This document shows positions 38,449 through 47,062 of a DNA stretch of 64,000 nucleotides, piece after piece. The stretch's first letter is position 1; the number at the start of each line of letters is the position of its first letter. Under the pieces are notes generated by a model that searched no databases, was not told the origin of the DNA, and saw nothing but the letters and a program-made list of their open reading frames with translations. This stretch comes from Deltaproteobacteria bacterium. Its GTDB lineage: Bacteria; Desulfobacterota; Binatia; UTPRO1. A program made the position numbers and the translations under genes. The stretch is from NCBI GenBank assembly GCA_020848745.1, contig JADLHM010000149.1, positions 1-64,000 on the forward strand. Reading direction: 5' to 3'.

Positions 38449-39834
38449 TCAGCCGTCGCTCCCGGCTCCGTCGCCGCCGTCGCCGGTGGAGCCTCCGCTC
38501 GATTCGGCAGCCGCCGAGAACGCCGCGGCCGCCTCAAGGGCAGCCGCCTCCGCCGCCGCCGCTTCTTCCGCGACACGAGCCTCGGCTTCCAGGCGCTTCT
38601 GCTCGACGTGCGCCTTGGCCGACTTCACGATGCCCGACGCCTTGTCACTGCTGACTCCCTCGACCTGGCCGACCCGATCGGGATCCGCGTCCGCAAGCTC
38701 CTCCGCCGACTTGAAGCCGTCCTGGTAGAGCAGCTCCGCGGTCACGTCGCCGATCCCCGGGATCGCCATGAGCGACTGGCGGGCGTTTCGCGCCTCCTCT
38801 TCGGCCTCGGCCTCGCCCTTCACGTCGAGACGCCATCCCGTCAACCGGGACGCGAGGCGAACGTTCTGGCCCTTCTTCCCGATCGCGAGCGAGAGCTGAT
38901 CGTCGGGAACGATCACCTCCATGGCCCGCTCCTCCTCGTCCATGATGATCTTGGAGACCTTCGCTGGGGACAACGCACGACACACGTACTCCGCCGGATC
39001 CTGGATCCACGGCACGATGTCGATCTTCTCGCCGCGCAACTCCTGCACGACCGATTGCACGCGCGTCCCGCGCATGCCGACGCAGGCCCCGACGGGATCG
39101 ACGTCGCGATCGTTCGAGTAGACCGCGATCTTGGCGCGCCCACCGGGTTCACGCGCCGCGCCCTTCACCTCGACGATGCCCTCGTAGATCTCGGGAACCT
39201 CCTGCTCGAAGAGCTTGATGAGCAACCCGGGATGCGTGCGCGACAGCACGATCTGCGGTCCCTTGCTGGTGAGCTCCACGTCGAGGATGTACGCGCGGAT
39301 CCGGTCGCCCTGACGATACCGCTCGCGCGGGATCTGCTCCTTCTCGGGCAGGATCGCGTCGGTGCGACCGAGGTTCACGATGATGTTCTTGCGCTCGAAG
39401 CGCTGCACGATACCCGAGAAGAGCTCGCCCTTCCGATCCTTGAACTCGTTGAAGATGATGGTGCGCTCGGCCTCGCGAACTTTCTGGATGATGTTCTGCT
39501 TCGCCGCCTGCGCCGCGATGCGGCCGAACTTCTCCTGGGAGAGCTTGGACAGGAGCTCGTCGCCGACCTCGGCTTCCGGATCGAGCGTCGCCTTCGCGTC
39601 CCTCAATGTCACCTGATTGGCCGGATCGGTGATCTCGTCGACGACCGTCTTGATCTCGAACAGCTCGACCTCGCCGATGTCCGGATTGAACTTGGCCTCG
39701 ATCTGGTGCTCCAGACCGAAGGTGCGACGCGCGGCCGAGAGCATGGCCTCCTCGAGGGCGGCGACGATGATGCCCCTGTCGATCCCCTTTTCCTTGCTCA
39801 CCTGCTCGATGACGCGATTCAGATCGGGTTGCAT
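38449..39834 (-). CDS. nusA: Transcription termination/antitermination factor NusA
   Basis: A 461-residue RNA polymerase-binding factor. The N-terminal domain is followed by S1 (GELFSGIVQRFERKNIIVNL) and two KH domains (GACVGMRGTRVQSVVQEL and SLAIGKKGQNVRLASRLT). A C-terminal helix-hairpin-helix (IPGIGDVTAELL) precedes an Ala/Glu then Gly/Asp-rich tail. GGAAGGAG sits 6 nt before ATG 39834. Confidence 0.97.
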   Translation of the reverse strand: MQPDLNRVIEQVSKEKGIDRGIIVAALEEAMLSAARRTFGLEHQIEAKFNPDIGEVELFEIKTVVDEITDPANQVTLRDAKATLDPEAEVGDELLSKLSQEKFGRIAAQAAKQNIIQKVREAERTIIFNEFKDRKGELFSGIVQRFERKNIIVNLGRTDAILPEKEQIPRERYRQGDRIRAYILDVELTSKGPQIVLSRTHPGLLIKLFEQEVPEIYEGIVEVKGAAREPGGRAKIAVYSNDRDVDPVGACVGMRGTRVQSVVQELRGEKIDIVPWIQDPAEYVCRALSPAKVSKIIMDEEERAMEVIVPDDQLSLAIGKKGQNVRLASRLTGWRLDVKGEAEAEEEARNARQSLMAIPGIGDVTAELLYQDGFKSAEELADADPDRVGQVEGVSSDKASGIVKSAKAHVEQKRLEAEARVAEEAAAAEAAALEAAAAFSAAAESSGGSTGDGGDGAGSDG

Positions 39835-39850
39835 GTCGTCTCCTTCCCGC

Positions 39851-40387
39851 CTACCGAGACCCGGCCCGCCGCGCCGGCCGCTGCGCACCGCGATCCCGAC
39901 GCCGCTGTCCGAGCACGGGAAACTCGTGCTGGTAGTTCGCTCGGGTGATGGCCTCGTACGCGATGTCGTGGGCGATCCGATCGTCCCCGGTGATGGTGAT
40001 GCCGTCGCCCCGCGCCGCCGTCAGGACTCCCCGGAAGGAGTGCCGCGTGCCGATGCCCTTGCGCGTCTGCACGTGCACCTTCTTGCCGACGAAGGCCTCG
40101 AAATGGCTCGGACGCGTCAGGGGCCGGTTCACCCCCGGCGAGGACACCTCGAGCGTGTAGGCGCCGGGAACGGCGTCGCCCCGCACGTCCAGGGCATCGG
40201 AGAGCTGCCGGCTCACCGCGGTGAGTTCGTCGAGCGAAACGCCCCCGCCGAGCTCGTCGATCAGCAAACGCAGGACGTGCCCGCACCCCTCGCGCCGCAG
40301 CTCGACGTCCACGAGCTCCAGCCCGAGGTCGAGCACGATCGGCTCGGCGATGGCCCACACGGCCGCGATCTTCGGATCGATTTCCAT
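39851..40387 (-). CDS. rimP: Ribosome maturation factor RimP
   Basis: A 178-residue factor for 30S assembly and first gene of the nusA-infB operon. MEIDPKIAAVWAIAEPIVLD at ATG 40387, then YTLEVSSPGVNRPLTRPSHF, are characteristic. It lies 16 nt upstream of nusA. No clear -35/-10 pair was found in the 130 bp ahead of it. Confidence 0.95.
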   Translation of the reverse strand: MEIDPKIAAVWAIAEPIVLDLGLELVDVELRREGCGHVLRLLIDELGGGVSLDELTAVSRQLSDALDVRGDAVPGAYTLEVSSPGVNRPLTRPSHFEAFVGKKVHVQTRKGIGTRHSFRGVLTAARGDGITITGDDRIAHDIAYEAITRANYQHEFPVLGQRRRDRGAQRPARRAGSR

Positions 40388-40519
40388 TTGTCGAGGTTGT
40401 CTGCGTACCCCTCCCCTCCGCCGAGTCTCCGCGACCGGGGTGAGGCACTGCATCGGCTGCGTTCAAGGAACCCCGGCAAACAGAAGGCTGGGCGAGAGTG
40501 GAGAGCGCCTTCTCAGAAC

Positions 40520-40542
40520 AAAAAAAGCGGGCACGGGCCCAC
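40520..40542 (-). terminator. Rho-independent terminator after the acyl-CoA synthetase
   Basis: Minus strand GTGGGC-CCGT-GCCCGC (6-bp stem, one G-T pair, 4-nt loop) followed directly by TTTTTTT. It separates the greA/acyl-CoA synthetase unit from the rimP operon. Confidence 0.8.
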
Positions 40543-40647
40543 TTCTTTGAAGCAGTTCGCGGCAATAACACGAGCCTTGCGAAGGCGCAAGCCTGGGACG
40601 CGGTGCGGCAAGCGTACCGTTCCCGACCGCCGCGACGGCAGCCAACC

Positions 40648-42489
40648 TCAGGAGCCGTACATCTGGTCGATGACCTCCCGGTAGCGCTCGGTCACGACCT
40701 TGCGCTTCACCTTGAGGCTCGGCGTGAGCTCCCCGGTCTCCTGGGAGAAGTCCCCTTCGAGAATCCGGAAGTACTTGATGCTCTCGTACGAGGCCAGGTG
40801 CTTGTTGACGTGCTGCACCTCGCGATCGACGAGCGCCGTGATCTCGGGATGGCTTGCTGCCTGCGCCCGGGTGCGTAGCTCGATGCCGGCCGCCGCCGCG
40901 TAGCGTTCGACCTCCTCGAAATCGAGCGTCAGGAGCGCCACGACGTACTTTCGATTGTCCCCGATCACGACCGCCTGACTGATGTGGAGCTGGGTCTTCA
41001 AGAGGTTCTCGATGTTCTGGGGCGCGACGTACTTTCCGCCCGAGGTCTTGATGAGGTCCTTCTTGCGGTCGGTGATCCGCACGAACCCATCCGCGTCGAT
41101 CTCACCGATGTCTCCCGTATGGAACCAACCCTCGGCGTCCCAGGACTCGGCCGTCGCCTCCGGACGCTTGTAGTACCCCTGCGCGACGTTCGGTCCCTTG
41201 GCGAGGATCTCGCCGTCGGGAGCGATCCGCAGTGTGACGTTCGGGATCGCCGGGCCCACGGTCCCGAACCTGAACTGGTCCGGCCGGTTGCAGGTCAGGA
41301 TCGGCGTCGTCTCGGTGAGGCCGTAGCCTTCGAGGATCAGCAGCCCGACGGCGTGGAAGAACTCCATGATCTCGCGCGCGAGCGGCGCCCCGCCCGAGAC
41401 CATGAGACGGACGCGCCCGCCGAGCGTCTGGTGGATGCGCGAGAACACCAGCCGGTCGGCGATCATGCCCTGGAACGAGACGAGCAGCGGGAGCGCCTCA
41501 CCGCGCTGCAGATAGGCGCTGCGCTCGCGCCCCACCCCGAGCGCCCAATCGAAGATCGCGCCCTGCAGAAAACCGCTCTGCTGACGCGTCCCCATGATCC
41601 GCGCGTAGATCTTCTCGTAGATACGGGGCACCGACGGGATGAGGTGCGGTCGCGACTCGCCGAGCTCCTGCGTCAGCGTGTCGATCGACGTGGCGAAGGC
41701 GGTGACGGTTCCCAGCAACAGCCCGAGATACTCGACCATGCGCGCGAACGAGTGCGCGAGGGGCAGGAAGAAGAAGTCCACCTCGCCTTCCGCGACGACC
41801 CCGAGCGCGCTCACGGCCTCGATCGCCGCGAGATGGTTTCCGTGGGTCTGCATCACCCCTTTCGGCGGACCGGTGGTCCCCGACGTGTAGACGATCGTCG
41901 CGAGGTCGTCGCGCCCGACGGCCGCCATACGCGCGTCGAGGATCGGCTGCGCGTGCTCCGACGCCGCCCGCCCCCGCGCGCGCAGGTCGGCGAGGGCGAC
42001 GACGTCCGCGCCGTCGGGCTCGCCCTCCATCAGGACGAGCAGCCCTACCGCGATGGACACCCGCTCGCCGTCGAGCTCGAACCCCTCGCGCTGGACGGTA
42101 CGGACCTTCGCCAGCTGCTTGGCGTTCTCCACGAAGCACACCCGCGATTCGGAGTTGGCGAGGATGTAGCCGCACTCGTGCGGGAGGTTCGATTGGTAGA
42201 TCGGCACGCTGATCGCGCCGCACGCGTAGATCGCGATGTCCGCGTCGACCCATTCCGGTCGCGTCCCGGAGAGGATCGCGACCTTTTCGCCGGGCTGCAG
42301 GCCGTGCTCCACGAGGCCGGCGGCGATCTCGCGGATCGCGGTCGCGTCCTCGTCCCACGAGACTTCGCGCCACGCACCGTCGCGCTTCACGCGATAGCGC
42401 GGTTTTTCAGCGCGTACCGCGGCCCGGTCGAAGTACATCTGCGCGAGGTTCCGGAAGGCGGTTCCGCGCGACGTCGACTCGGTCGGCAC
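40648..42489 (-). CDS. Long-chain acyl-CoA synthetase (AMP-binding)
   Basis: A 613-residue adenylate-forming enzyme activating fatty acids to acyl-CoA. The AMP motif YTSGTTGPPKGVMQTHGNH, the A5 motif GYGLTETTP and the C-terminal TGDIGEIDADGFVRITDRKK are all present. Length and the LKVKRKVVTERY end match FadD15-type enzymes. GTG 42489 lies 8 nt after greA, so the two are cotranscribed. No signal peptide; probably membrane-associated. Confidence 0.92.
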   Translation of the reverse strand: MPTESTSRGTAFRNLAQMYFDRAAVRAEKPRYRVKRDGAWREVSWDEDATAIREIAAGLVEHGLQPGEKVAILSGTRPEWVDADIAIYACGAISVPIYQSNLPHECGYILANSESRVCFVENAKQLAKVRTVQREGFELDGERVSIAVGLLVLMEGEPDGADVVALADLRARGRAASEHAQPILDARMAAVGRDDLATIVYTSGTTGPPKGVMQTHGNHLAAIEAVSALGVVAEGEVDFFFLPLAHSFARMVEYLGLLLGTVTAFATSIDTLTQELGESRPHLIPSVPRIYEKIYARIMGTRQQSGFLQGAIFDWALGVGRERSAYLQRGEALPLLVSFQGMIADRLVFSRIHQTLGGRVRLMVSGGAPLAREIMEFFHAVGLLILEGYGLTETTPILTCNRPDQFRFGTVGPAIPNVTLRIAPDGEILAKGPNVAQGYYKRPEATAESWDAEGWFHTGDIGEIDADGFVRITDRKKDLIKTSGGKYVAPQNIENLLKTQLHISQAVVIGDNRKYVVALLTLDFEEVERYAAAAGIELRTRAQAASHPEITALVDREVQHVNKHLASYESIKYFRILEGDFSQETGELTPSLKVKRKVVTERYREVIDQMYGS

Positions 42490-42497
42490 CGGCGCGA

Positions 42498-42989
42498 TCA
42501 GCTCCCGCCGGAAACGTTGGCCGTCGCCTCGTGCAGGGTCACGAGACCGACGATCTGATAGCTCCGCTTGCCGACCGGCGCCTGTACCTCGACCTCGTCG
42601 CCGACCGCCTTGTTGAGGAGCGCCCGTCCGATCGGCGAGCTCAGGGAGATCGCCCCGCTCGCGGCGTCGACCTCCTCGGGAAAGACGATCCGGTACTCGG
42701 ACGTCGTCCCCTCTTCGCCGTCCATGACGGTGACCCGGCTCCCGTACGCCACCACGTCGTGCGGAATGGACGCGAGCGTGTACATCGAAAGCTCACGAAT
42801 GCGATTCTGGATCTGCCCGATGCGCGCCTTCAGGAACTCCTGCCTCGCCTTGGCGGCATCGTATTCCGCGTTCTCCGAGAGGTCCCCGTGGGCCGCGGCT
42901 TCCTGCAACTCCTTCGGGACCTTCACGGTGAGCTCGTGCTTGAGCTCCTGAAGCTCCTTCTTGAGGCGAGTGACGACGGGCAGCTCCAT
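42498..42989 (-). CDS. greA: Transcription elongation factor GreA
   Basis: A 163-residue factor that rescues backtracked RNA polymerase. The N-terminal coiled coil (RLKKELQELKHELTVKVPKE, then GDLSENAEYDAAKARQEFL) and C-terminal FKBP-like domain are complete. GGAGGAG precedes ATG 42989; the in-frame extension upstream is rejected. Confidence 0.95.
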   Translation of the reverse strand: MELPVVTRLKKELQELKHELTVKVPKELQEAAAHGDLSENAEYDAAKARQEFLKARIGQIQNRIRELSMYTLASIPHDVVAYGSRVTVMDGEEGTTSEYRIVFPEEVDAASGAISLSSPIGRALLNKAVGDEVEVQAPVGKRSYQIVGLVTLHEATANVSGGS

Positions 42990-43009
42990 GCGCTCCTCCG
43001 AGGCGAGGG

Positions 43010-43039
43010 ATGCTAGCCGCATCCCTTCGCGCAAGTCAA
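43010..43039 (-). promoter_or_regulatory. Probable greA promoter
   Basis: Minus strand TTGACT (43039-43034), 18-nt spacer, TAGCAT (43015-43010), 20 nt before greA. Unlike the leaderless cases it leaves room for a Shine-Dalgarno, which is present. Confidence 0.5.
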
Positions 43040-43100
43040 AACGCGCGTCCGACGATCCACACGACGCACGCCGCGGGGCGCGGTCCGGTCCAACGGTGGT

Positions 43101-43550
43101 CTAGCGGGAGGCGAGCAGGCCGCGCACGATCTCGCTCGCGCGCTTGCCGTCGTACCGACCCGGGTGTCGATCCTTGAGGCGAGCCATGAGCGGGCCCATG
43201 GCATCGACGCCTTCCGCGATCCACCCCTGGAGGAGCGCGGTGAGCTCGACGTCGCCGAGCACGGTGGGCAAGTAGCGCGCGAGGATCGCCCGCTCCGCGG
43301 CATTCTCGGCCACGAGATCGTCGCGCCCGGCGCGACGTGCGAATTCCCCGGCCTCCTCCCGCTTCTTCGCTTCGCGCTGGACGAGCGCCAGGATCTCGCC
43401 GGCCGGCAGCTCGCCTCCCCCGGCGTCGATCCGTCGATTGGCCACCGCGGCGAGCAGGCCGCGCAGCACGTAGACGGTCACCCTGTCGCGCTGCTTCATC
43501 GCGTCCTGCAGCTGTTGCCGCAGTTGCGCCTCGGAGAGCCCGTCCGCCAT
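43101..43550 (-). CDS. GatB/YqeY domain protein
   Basis: A 149-residue YqeY-type protein related to the tail of GatB, thought to bind tRNA. AMKQRDRVTVYVLRGLLAAV, REEAGEFARRAGRDDLVAEN and the C-terminal GRYDGKRASEIVRGLL are typical. It starts 7 nt after the small membrane protein gene. Confidence 0.92.
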   Translation of the reverse strand: MADGLSEAQLRQQLQDAMKQRDRVTVYVLRGLLAAVANRRIDAGGGELPAGEILALVQREAKKREEAGEFARRAGRDDLVAENAAERAILARYLPTVLGDVELTALLQGWIAEGVDAMGPLMARLKDRHPGRYDGKRASEIVRGLLASR

Positions 43551-43557
43551 CCCCGCC

Positions 43558-43722
43558 TTAGTGCCTGCGGGAGATCATCTTGTCCATCTTCTCCTTGGCG
43601 TCGGGATCGGCCGACGCTTCGGCAAACCAATCGCTCGTCGCCTGGAGGAACGCTTCCTTCTGATAGGCGTACCAATACATCGCCGCCAACCCGAGCAGGA
43701 GCCCTGCCACAAATTGCCGCAT
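43558..43722 (-). CDS. Small single-pass membrane protein
   Basis: A 54-residue protein with one N-terminal membrane helix (FVAGLLLGLAAMYWYAYQKE) and a charged C-terminal tail (ADPDAKEKMDKMISRRH). GAAAGGA lies 5 nt before ATG 43722 and a promoter lies at 43763-43792, so it is likely real. Longer frames upstream are shadows. Function unknown. Confidence 0.7.
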   Translation of the reverse strand: MRQFVAGLLLGLAAMYWYAYQKEAFLQATSDWFAEASADPDAKEKMDKMISRRH

Positions 43723-43762
43723 GACGGTCCTTTCGGCCCCTCCGAAAGTGCCGCGCCGCAAG

Positions 43763-43792
43763 AGTGTACCGGCCGGCCCCGCAGAATGTCCA
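43763..43792 (-). promoter_or_regulatory. Probable promoter of the small membrane protein/yqeY-like unit
   Basis: Minus strand TGGACA (43792-43787), 18-nt spacer, TACACT (43768-43763), followed by a leader of about 34 nt with a ribosome site. Confidence 0.45.
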
Positions 43793-43952
43793 GACGACTT
43801 CTCGGACGCGACCGTCGGCGCTCGCACGCCAAACCCAGTGCGGCCTCTCATACGATCCGTCGTCACACGAGCGCGCGAGGCCGTCGGGGTTGTCCCCCCG
43901 CTCTCCCGCGCGTAGCGTGTGACTCCCCCGTGCCCTGGCCCAGGAGCGTCAC

Positions 43953-44672
43953 GTGCAGATCCTCCGATCCGCCCTCCGGTTTCCCACCGACCTGCTCTGT
44001 CCCGAACGATGCGCCGCGTGCGACGCGCTCGTCCACCCGATCGATCTCCTCTGCGCCGCTTGCCTCGTGGCCACACGCCGCCTCGGACCTCCGGAGTGTC
44101 CGGGATGCGGCGCTCCCCGGACGACCGACGCCCGTTGCGCCCTCTGCGCGCCGCCCGACGCGCCGATCCGCACCGCGCGGGCGTGGGCCGCCTACGACGG
44201 CAGCACGGGGCCGAGTCCGGTCGCGCGCGCGATCGCCCGTCTCAAGTATCAAGGAGCGCGCCGGCTCGGACGGCGCTTCGCCACCGTCCTGACCTCGCGG
44301 GTCTCCACGGCGGACGCCGCGCTCGTCATCCCGGTGCCCCTGCATCCCCGACGCCTGCGCGCACGCGGGTTCAATCAGAGCGCCGTGATTGCTCGACACC
44401 TCGCACGTGACCTCGGCCGACCGGTCGGGCTCGGAGCGGTCGTCCGCGTCCGCGATACTCCGAGCCAGGTCGGAAGCACGACCGTCGCGGCGCGCGCCGC
44501 GAACGTCGCGGGCGCCTTCGCGGTTCCCCATCCCGCGACCGTCCGAGATCGTCCGATCCTGCTCGTCGACGACGTGTGGACGTCGGGGGCGACGGTGCGA
44601 GCCGTGGCACGGTGCCTCCGCGACGCAGGAGCGACCGCCGTCGACGTCGTCACGATCGCGCGCGTCCTCTGA
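43953..44672 (+). CDS. ComF-like phosphoribosyltransferase
   Basis: A 239-residue ComF/GntX family protein. Four CxxC-type pairs at the N-terminus (CPERCAACD, CAACL, CPGCG, CALC) form a zinc-binding double zinc ribbon; the C-terminal PRPP-binding motif is ILLVDDVWTSGATVRA, with ARGFNQSAVIARHLA before it. GTG 43953 has AGGAG 6 nt upstream. In naturally competent bacteria ComF helps DNA uptake; here no other competence gene is seen. Confidence 0.9.
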   Translation: MQILRSALRFPTDLLCPERCAACDALVHPIDLLCAACLVATRRLGPPECPGCGAPRTTDARCALCAPPDAPIRTARAWAAYDGSTGPSPVARAIARLKYQGARRLGRRFATVLTSRVSTADAALVIPVPLHPRRLRARGFNQSAVIARHLARDLGRPVGLGAVVRVRDTPSQVGSTTVAARAANVAGAFAVPHPATVRDRPILLVDDVWTSGATVRAVARCLRDAGATAVDVVTIARVL

Positions 44673-44715
44673 GCGGGGATCCCGTAGCATCCGCGACCGC
44701 GCTATAGCGTGCGAC

Positions 44716-45309
44716 GTGGACGAAGATCGCCGGCGGCTCTGGCAGGAACGCCACCGGACCGACGAGGAACTCGGGGCGCCGTCCCCGTTCGTCGTCGACG
44801 CGCTCGATCTGCTCGGCGCCCCGACACGTCTGGCGGGCGCGCGCGCTCTCGACCTGGCGTGCGGACGGGGGCGCCACGCGCTGCTGCTCGCCGAGCGCGG
44901 CTATCGCGTCGACGCGATCGACTTCGCGCTGGCCGCGCTCACGGCCGTCCACCGCCACGCCGCCGCGCGGCGCCTCGACGTCCGATGCCTCGCGGCGGAC
45001 GTCGCCACCTGGCCGTTGCCGACCGATCACTACGCGCTGGTGCTGGTCGTGAGCTTCCTCGACCGCTCTCTCTTCCCTTCGTTGCGCGCGGCGGTCGCGC
45101 CGGGCGGCGTCCTGCTCTACGAGACGCACGCACGCGGGACGGGCATCGCGCCGGCGGTGCGCGCCGAGTTCTGCCTCGAGCCGGGCGAGCTCGACGTCCT
45201 CTGCCGCGACTGGGAGATCCTGCTGCGGCACGACGGCGACGCGCGACATCGCGGCCGGCGCGCGCCGCGCGCCGGCATTCTCGCGCGCCGCCCCGCCTCC
45301 GCGCATTGA
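44716..45309 (+). CDS. SAM-dependent methyltransferase
   Basis: A 197-residue class I methyltransferase of the tellurite-resistance TehB-like group. Motif I is ALDLACGRGRHALLLAERGY, then VDAIDFALAAL and APGGVLLYETHA. GTG 44716 is chosen; TATAGC lies 7 nt upstream in the leaderless position, though without a good -35. Substrate unknown. Confidence 0.82.
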   Translation: MDEDRRRLWQERHRTDEELGAPSPFVVDALDLLGAPTRLAGARALDLACGRGRHALLLAERGYRVDAIDFALAALTAVHRHAAARRLDVRCLAADVATWPLPTDHYALVLVVSFLDRSLFPSLRAAVAPGGVLLYETHARGTGIAPAVRAEFCLEPGELDVLCRDWEILLRHDGDARHRGRRAPRAGILARRPASAH

Positions 45310-45334
45310 CAGCGAGGACGCTTTCCGATGCTAT
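45306..45334 (+). promoter_or_regulatory. Possible leaderless purM promoter
   Basis: TTGACA (perfect -35), 17-nt spacer, TGCTAT, then 8 nt to ATG 45343. The -35 overlaps the stop codon of the methyltransferase gene. The upstream ATG 45328 falls against the -10 and would not be transcribed from here. Confidence 0.4.
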
Positions 45335-45342
45335 CCGCCGCG

Positions 45343-46404
45343 ATGCCGAGCCCCGTTCGCGCGCTCACCTACGCCGACGCCGGCGTCGACATCGACGCGG
45401 GCGATCGGCTCGTCGCCAACATCGGCTCCTTGGCCCGCCGCACGCGCCGCCCCGAGATCGTCGCGGGCGTCGGCGGGTTCGCCGCGCTCGCGCGCCTGCC
45501 TCGCGGCTACCGCGAGCCGCTGCTCGTGACCTGCACCGACGGCGTCGGCACGAAGCTGCGTATCGCCTTCGCGCTCGACCGCCACGACACGGTGGGCGTC
45601 GATCTCGTCGCGATGAGCGTCAACGACCTCCTCACGATCGGCGCCGAGCCCCTGCTCTTCCTCGACTATTTCGCGACCGGACGTCTCGACGTACGTCGCG
45701 CGACCGACCTCGTGCGCGGCATCGCGCGCGGCTGTCGCGAGGCCGGGTGCAGCCTCGTCGGGGGCGAAACCGCCGAAATGCCGTCGTTCTACCCCGACGG
45801 GGAGTACGACGTCGCCGGTTTCGCCGTCGGTGTCGTCGAGCGACGGCGGGTGATCGACGGAACGGGCATCCGTCCGGGCGACGCACTGATCGGCTTGCCG
45901 TCGAGCGGCTTGCACAGCAACGGCTTCGCCCTGGCACGCCGCGTCCTGCTCACGCGCGCGAAGCTCCGCCTCGACCGACCGGCTCCGGGATTGCGCGGGA
46001 CGCTCGGAGACGAGCTGCTGCGCCCCACGCGCATCTACGTCCGGACGGTGCGAAAGCTCCTCGCCGCGGCGCCGCGAGGCGCGATTCGCGGCATGGCACA
46101 CATCACGGGGGGTGGCCTCCCCGGCAACCTTCCCCGCGTGTTGCCGGCGGGCTGTCGGGCGGTGGTTCGCCGCGCATCGTGGCGCGTGCCGCCCATCTTT
46201 CCGCTCATCCAGCGTCTCGGCGGCGTGGCGCGTGCCGAGATGGACCGCACGTTCAACAACGGGGTCGGCTACGTGCTGGTGGTGGCGGCCTCCCGGGCCG
46301 AGCGCGTCCTCGCCCACCTGCGTCGCCAGCGCACGGGGGCATGCCGCATCGGGGTGGTCGAGCGCGGCACCCGCGGACTCGAGTACGTCGAACGCGATGC
46401 CTGA
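45343..46404 (+). CDS. purM: Phosphoribosylformylglycinamidine cyclo-ligase
   Basis: A 353-residue AIR synthetase closing the imidazole ring. YADAGVDIDAGDRLV, CTDGVGTKL, GGETAEMP, GDELLRPTRIYV and HITGGGLPGNLPRVLP are all typical. I prefer ATG 45343 over 45328 on the promoter position. It is away from the other pur genes and on the opposite strand, overlapping purN by 8 nt. Confidence 0.95.
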   Translation: MPSPVRALTYADAGVDIDAGDRLVANIGSLARRTRRPEIVAGVGGFAALARLPRGYREPLLVTCTDGVGTKLRIAFALDRHDTVGVDLVAMSVNDLLTIGAEPLLFLDYFATGRLDVRRATDLVRGIARGCREAGCSLVGGETAEMPSFYPDGEYDVAGFAVGVVERRRVIDGTGIRPGDALIGLPSSGLHSNGFALARRVLLTRAKLRLDRPAPGLRGTLGDELLRPTRIYVRTVRKLLAAAPRGAIRGMAHITGGGLPGNLPRVLPAGCRAVVRRASWRVPPIFPLIQRLGGVARAEMDRTFNNGVGYVLVVAASRAERVLAHLRRQRTGACRIGVVERGTRGLEYVERDA

Positions 46405-47062
46405 GCCGTTGGCGCTCGGCGTGCTGCTCTCCGGGAGCGGCACGAACCTCCAGGCGCTCATCGACGCCATCGCCGCAGGCACGCTCGACGCTCGCATCGC
46501 GGTCGTCGTGAGCAACGTGGCCGACGCCGGCGGCGTCGCGCGTGCGCACCGTCACGGGCTCCCGACCGTCGTGCTGCGCCACCGCGAGGCGCCGTCGCGC
46601 GAAGCCTACGATGCCCGCGTAGCGGAGACGCTCCGCGAGCACGGCGTCCGCCTCGTCGTACTCGCGGGCTTCATGCGCCTCGTGACGACGGTGTTGCTGC
46701 GGGCCTTCCCCACCCGCGTTCTGAACATCCACCCGGCCCTCCTCCCGGCGTTTCCCGGCTTGCACGCGGAACGCCAGGCGCTCACCCACGGCGCTCGCAT
46801 CACCGGCGTCACCGTGCACTTCGTCGACGAGGAGACCGACCACGGACCGATCCTCGCGCAAGCGGCCGTCCCGATCCTGCCCGACGACACCGAGGAGACG
46901 CTCCACGCGCGTATCCAACGCCAGGAGCATCGCCTGTATCCGTTCGCCATCCAGCTGATCGCGGCGGGACGCGTGCGCGTCGAGGGGCGTCGCGTGCTCG
47001 TCGACGGCGGCGCCTGCGCCACCGATGCGGTGCTCGCCAACCCGATGCTGCCCGCCGCGTGA
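46397..47062 (+). CDS. purN: Phosphoribosylglycinamide formyltransferase
   Basis: A 221-residue folate-dependent GAR transformylase. VLLSGSGTNLQALIDAI, NIHPALLPAFPG and HFVDEETDHGPILAQ hold the substrate and catalytic residues (Asn, His, Asp). ATG 46397 overlaps purM; its stop overlaps the next start as GTGA, coupling it to the flippase-like gene. Confidence 0.95.
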   Translation: MPEPLALGVLLSGSGTNLQALIDAIAAGTLDARIAVVVSNVADAGGVARAHRHGLPTVVLRHREAPSREAYDARVAETLREHGVRLVVLAGFMRLVTTVLLRAFPTRVLNIHPALLPAFPGLHAERQALTHGARITGVTVHFVDEETDHGPILAQAAVPILPDDTEETLHARIQRQEHRLYPFAIQLIAAGRVRVEGRRVLVDGGACATDAVLANPMLPAA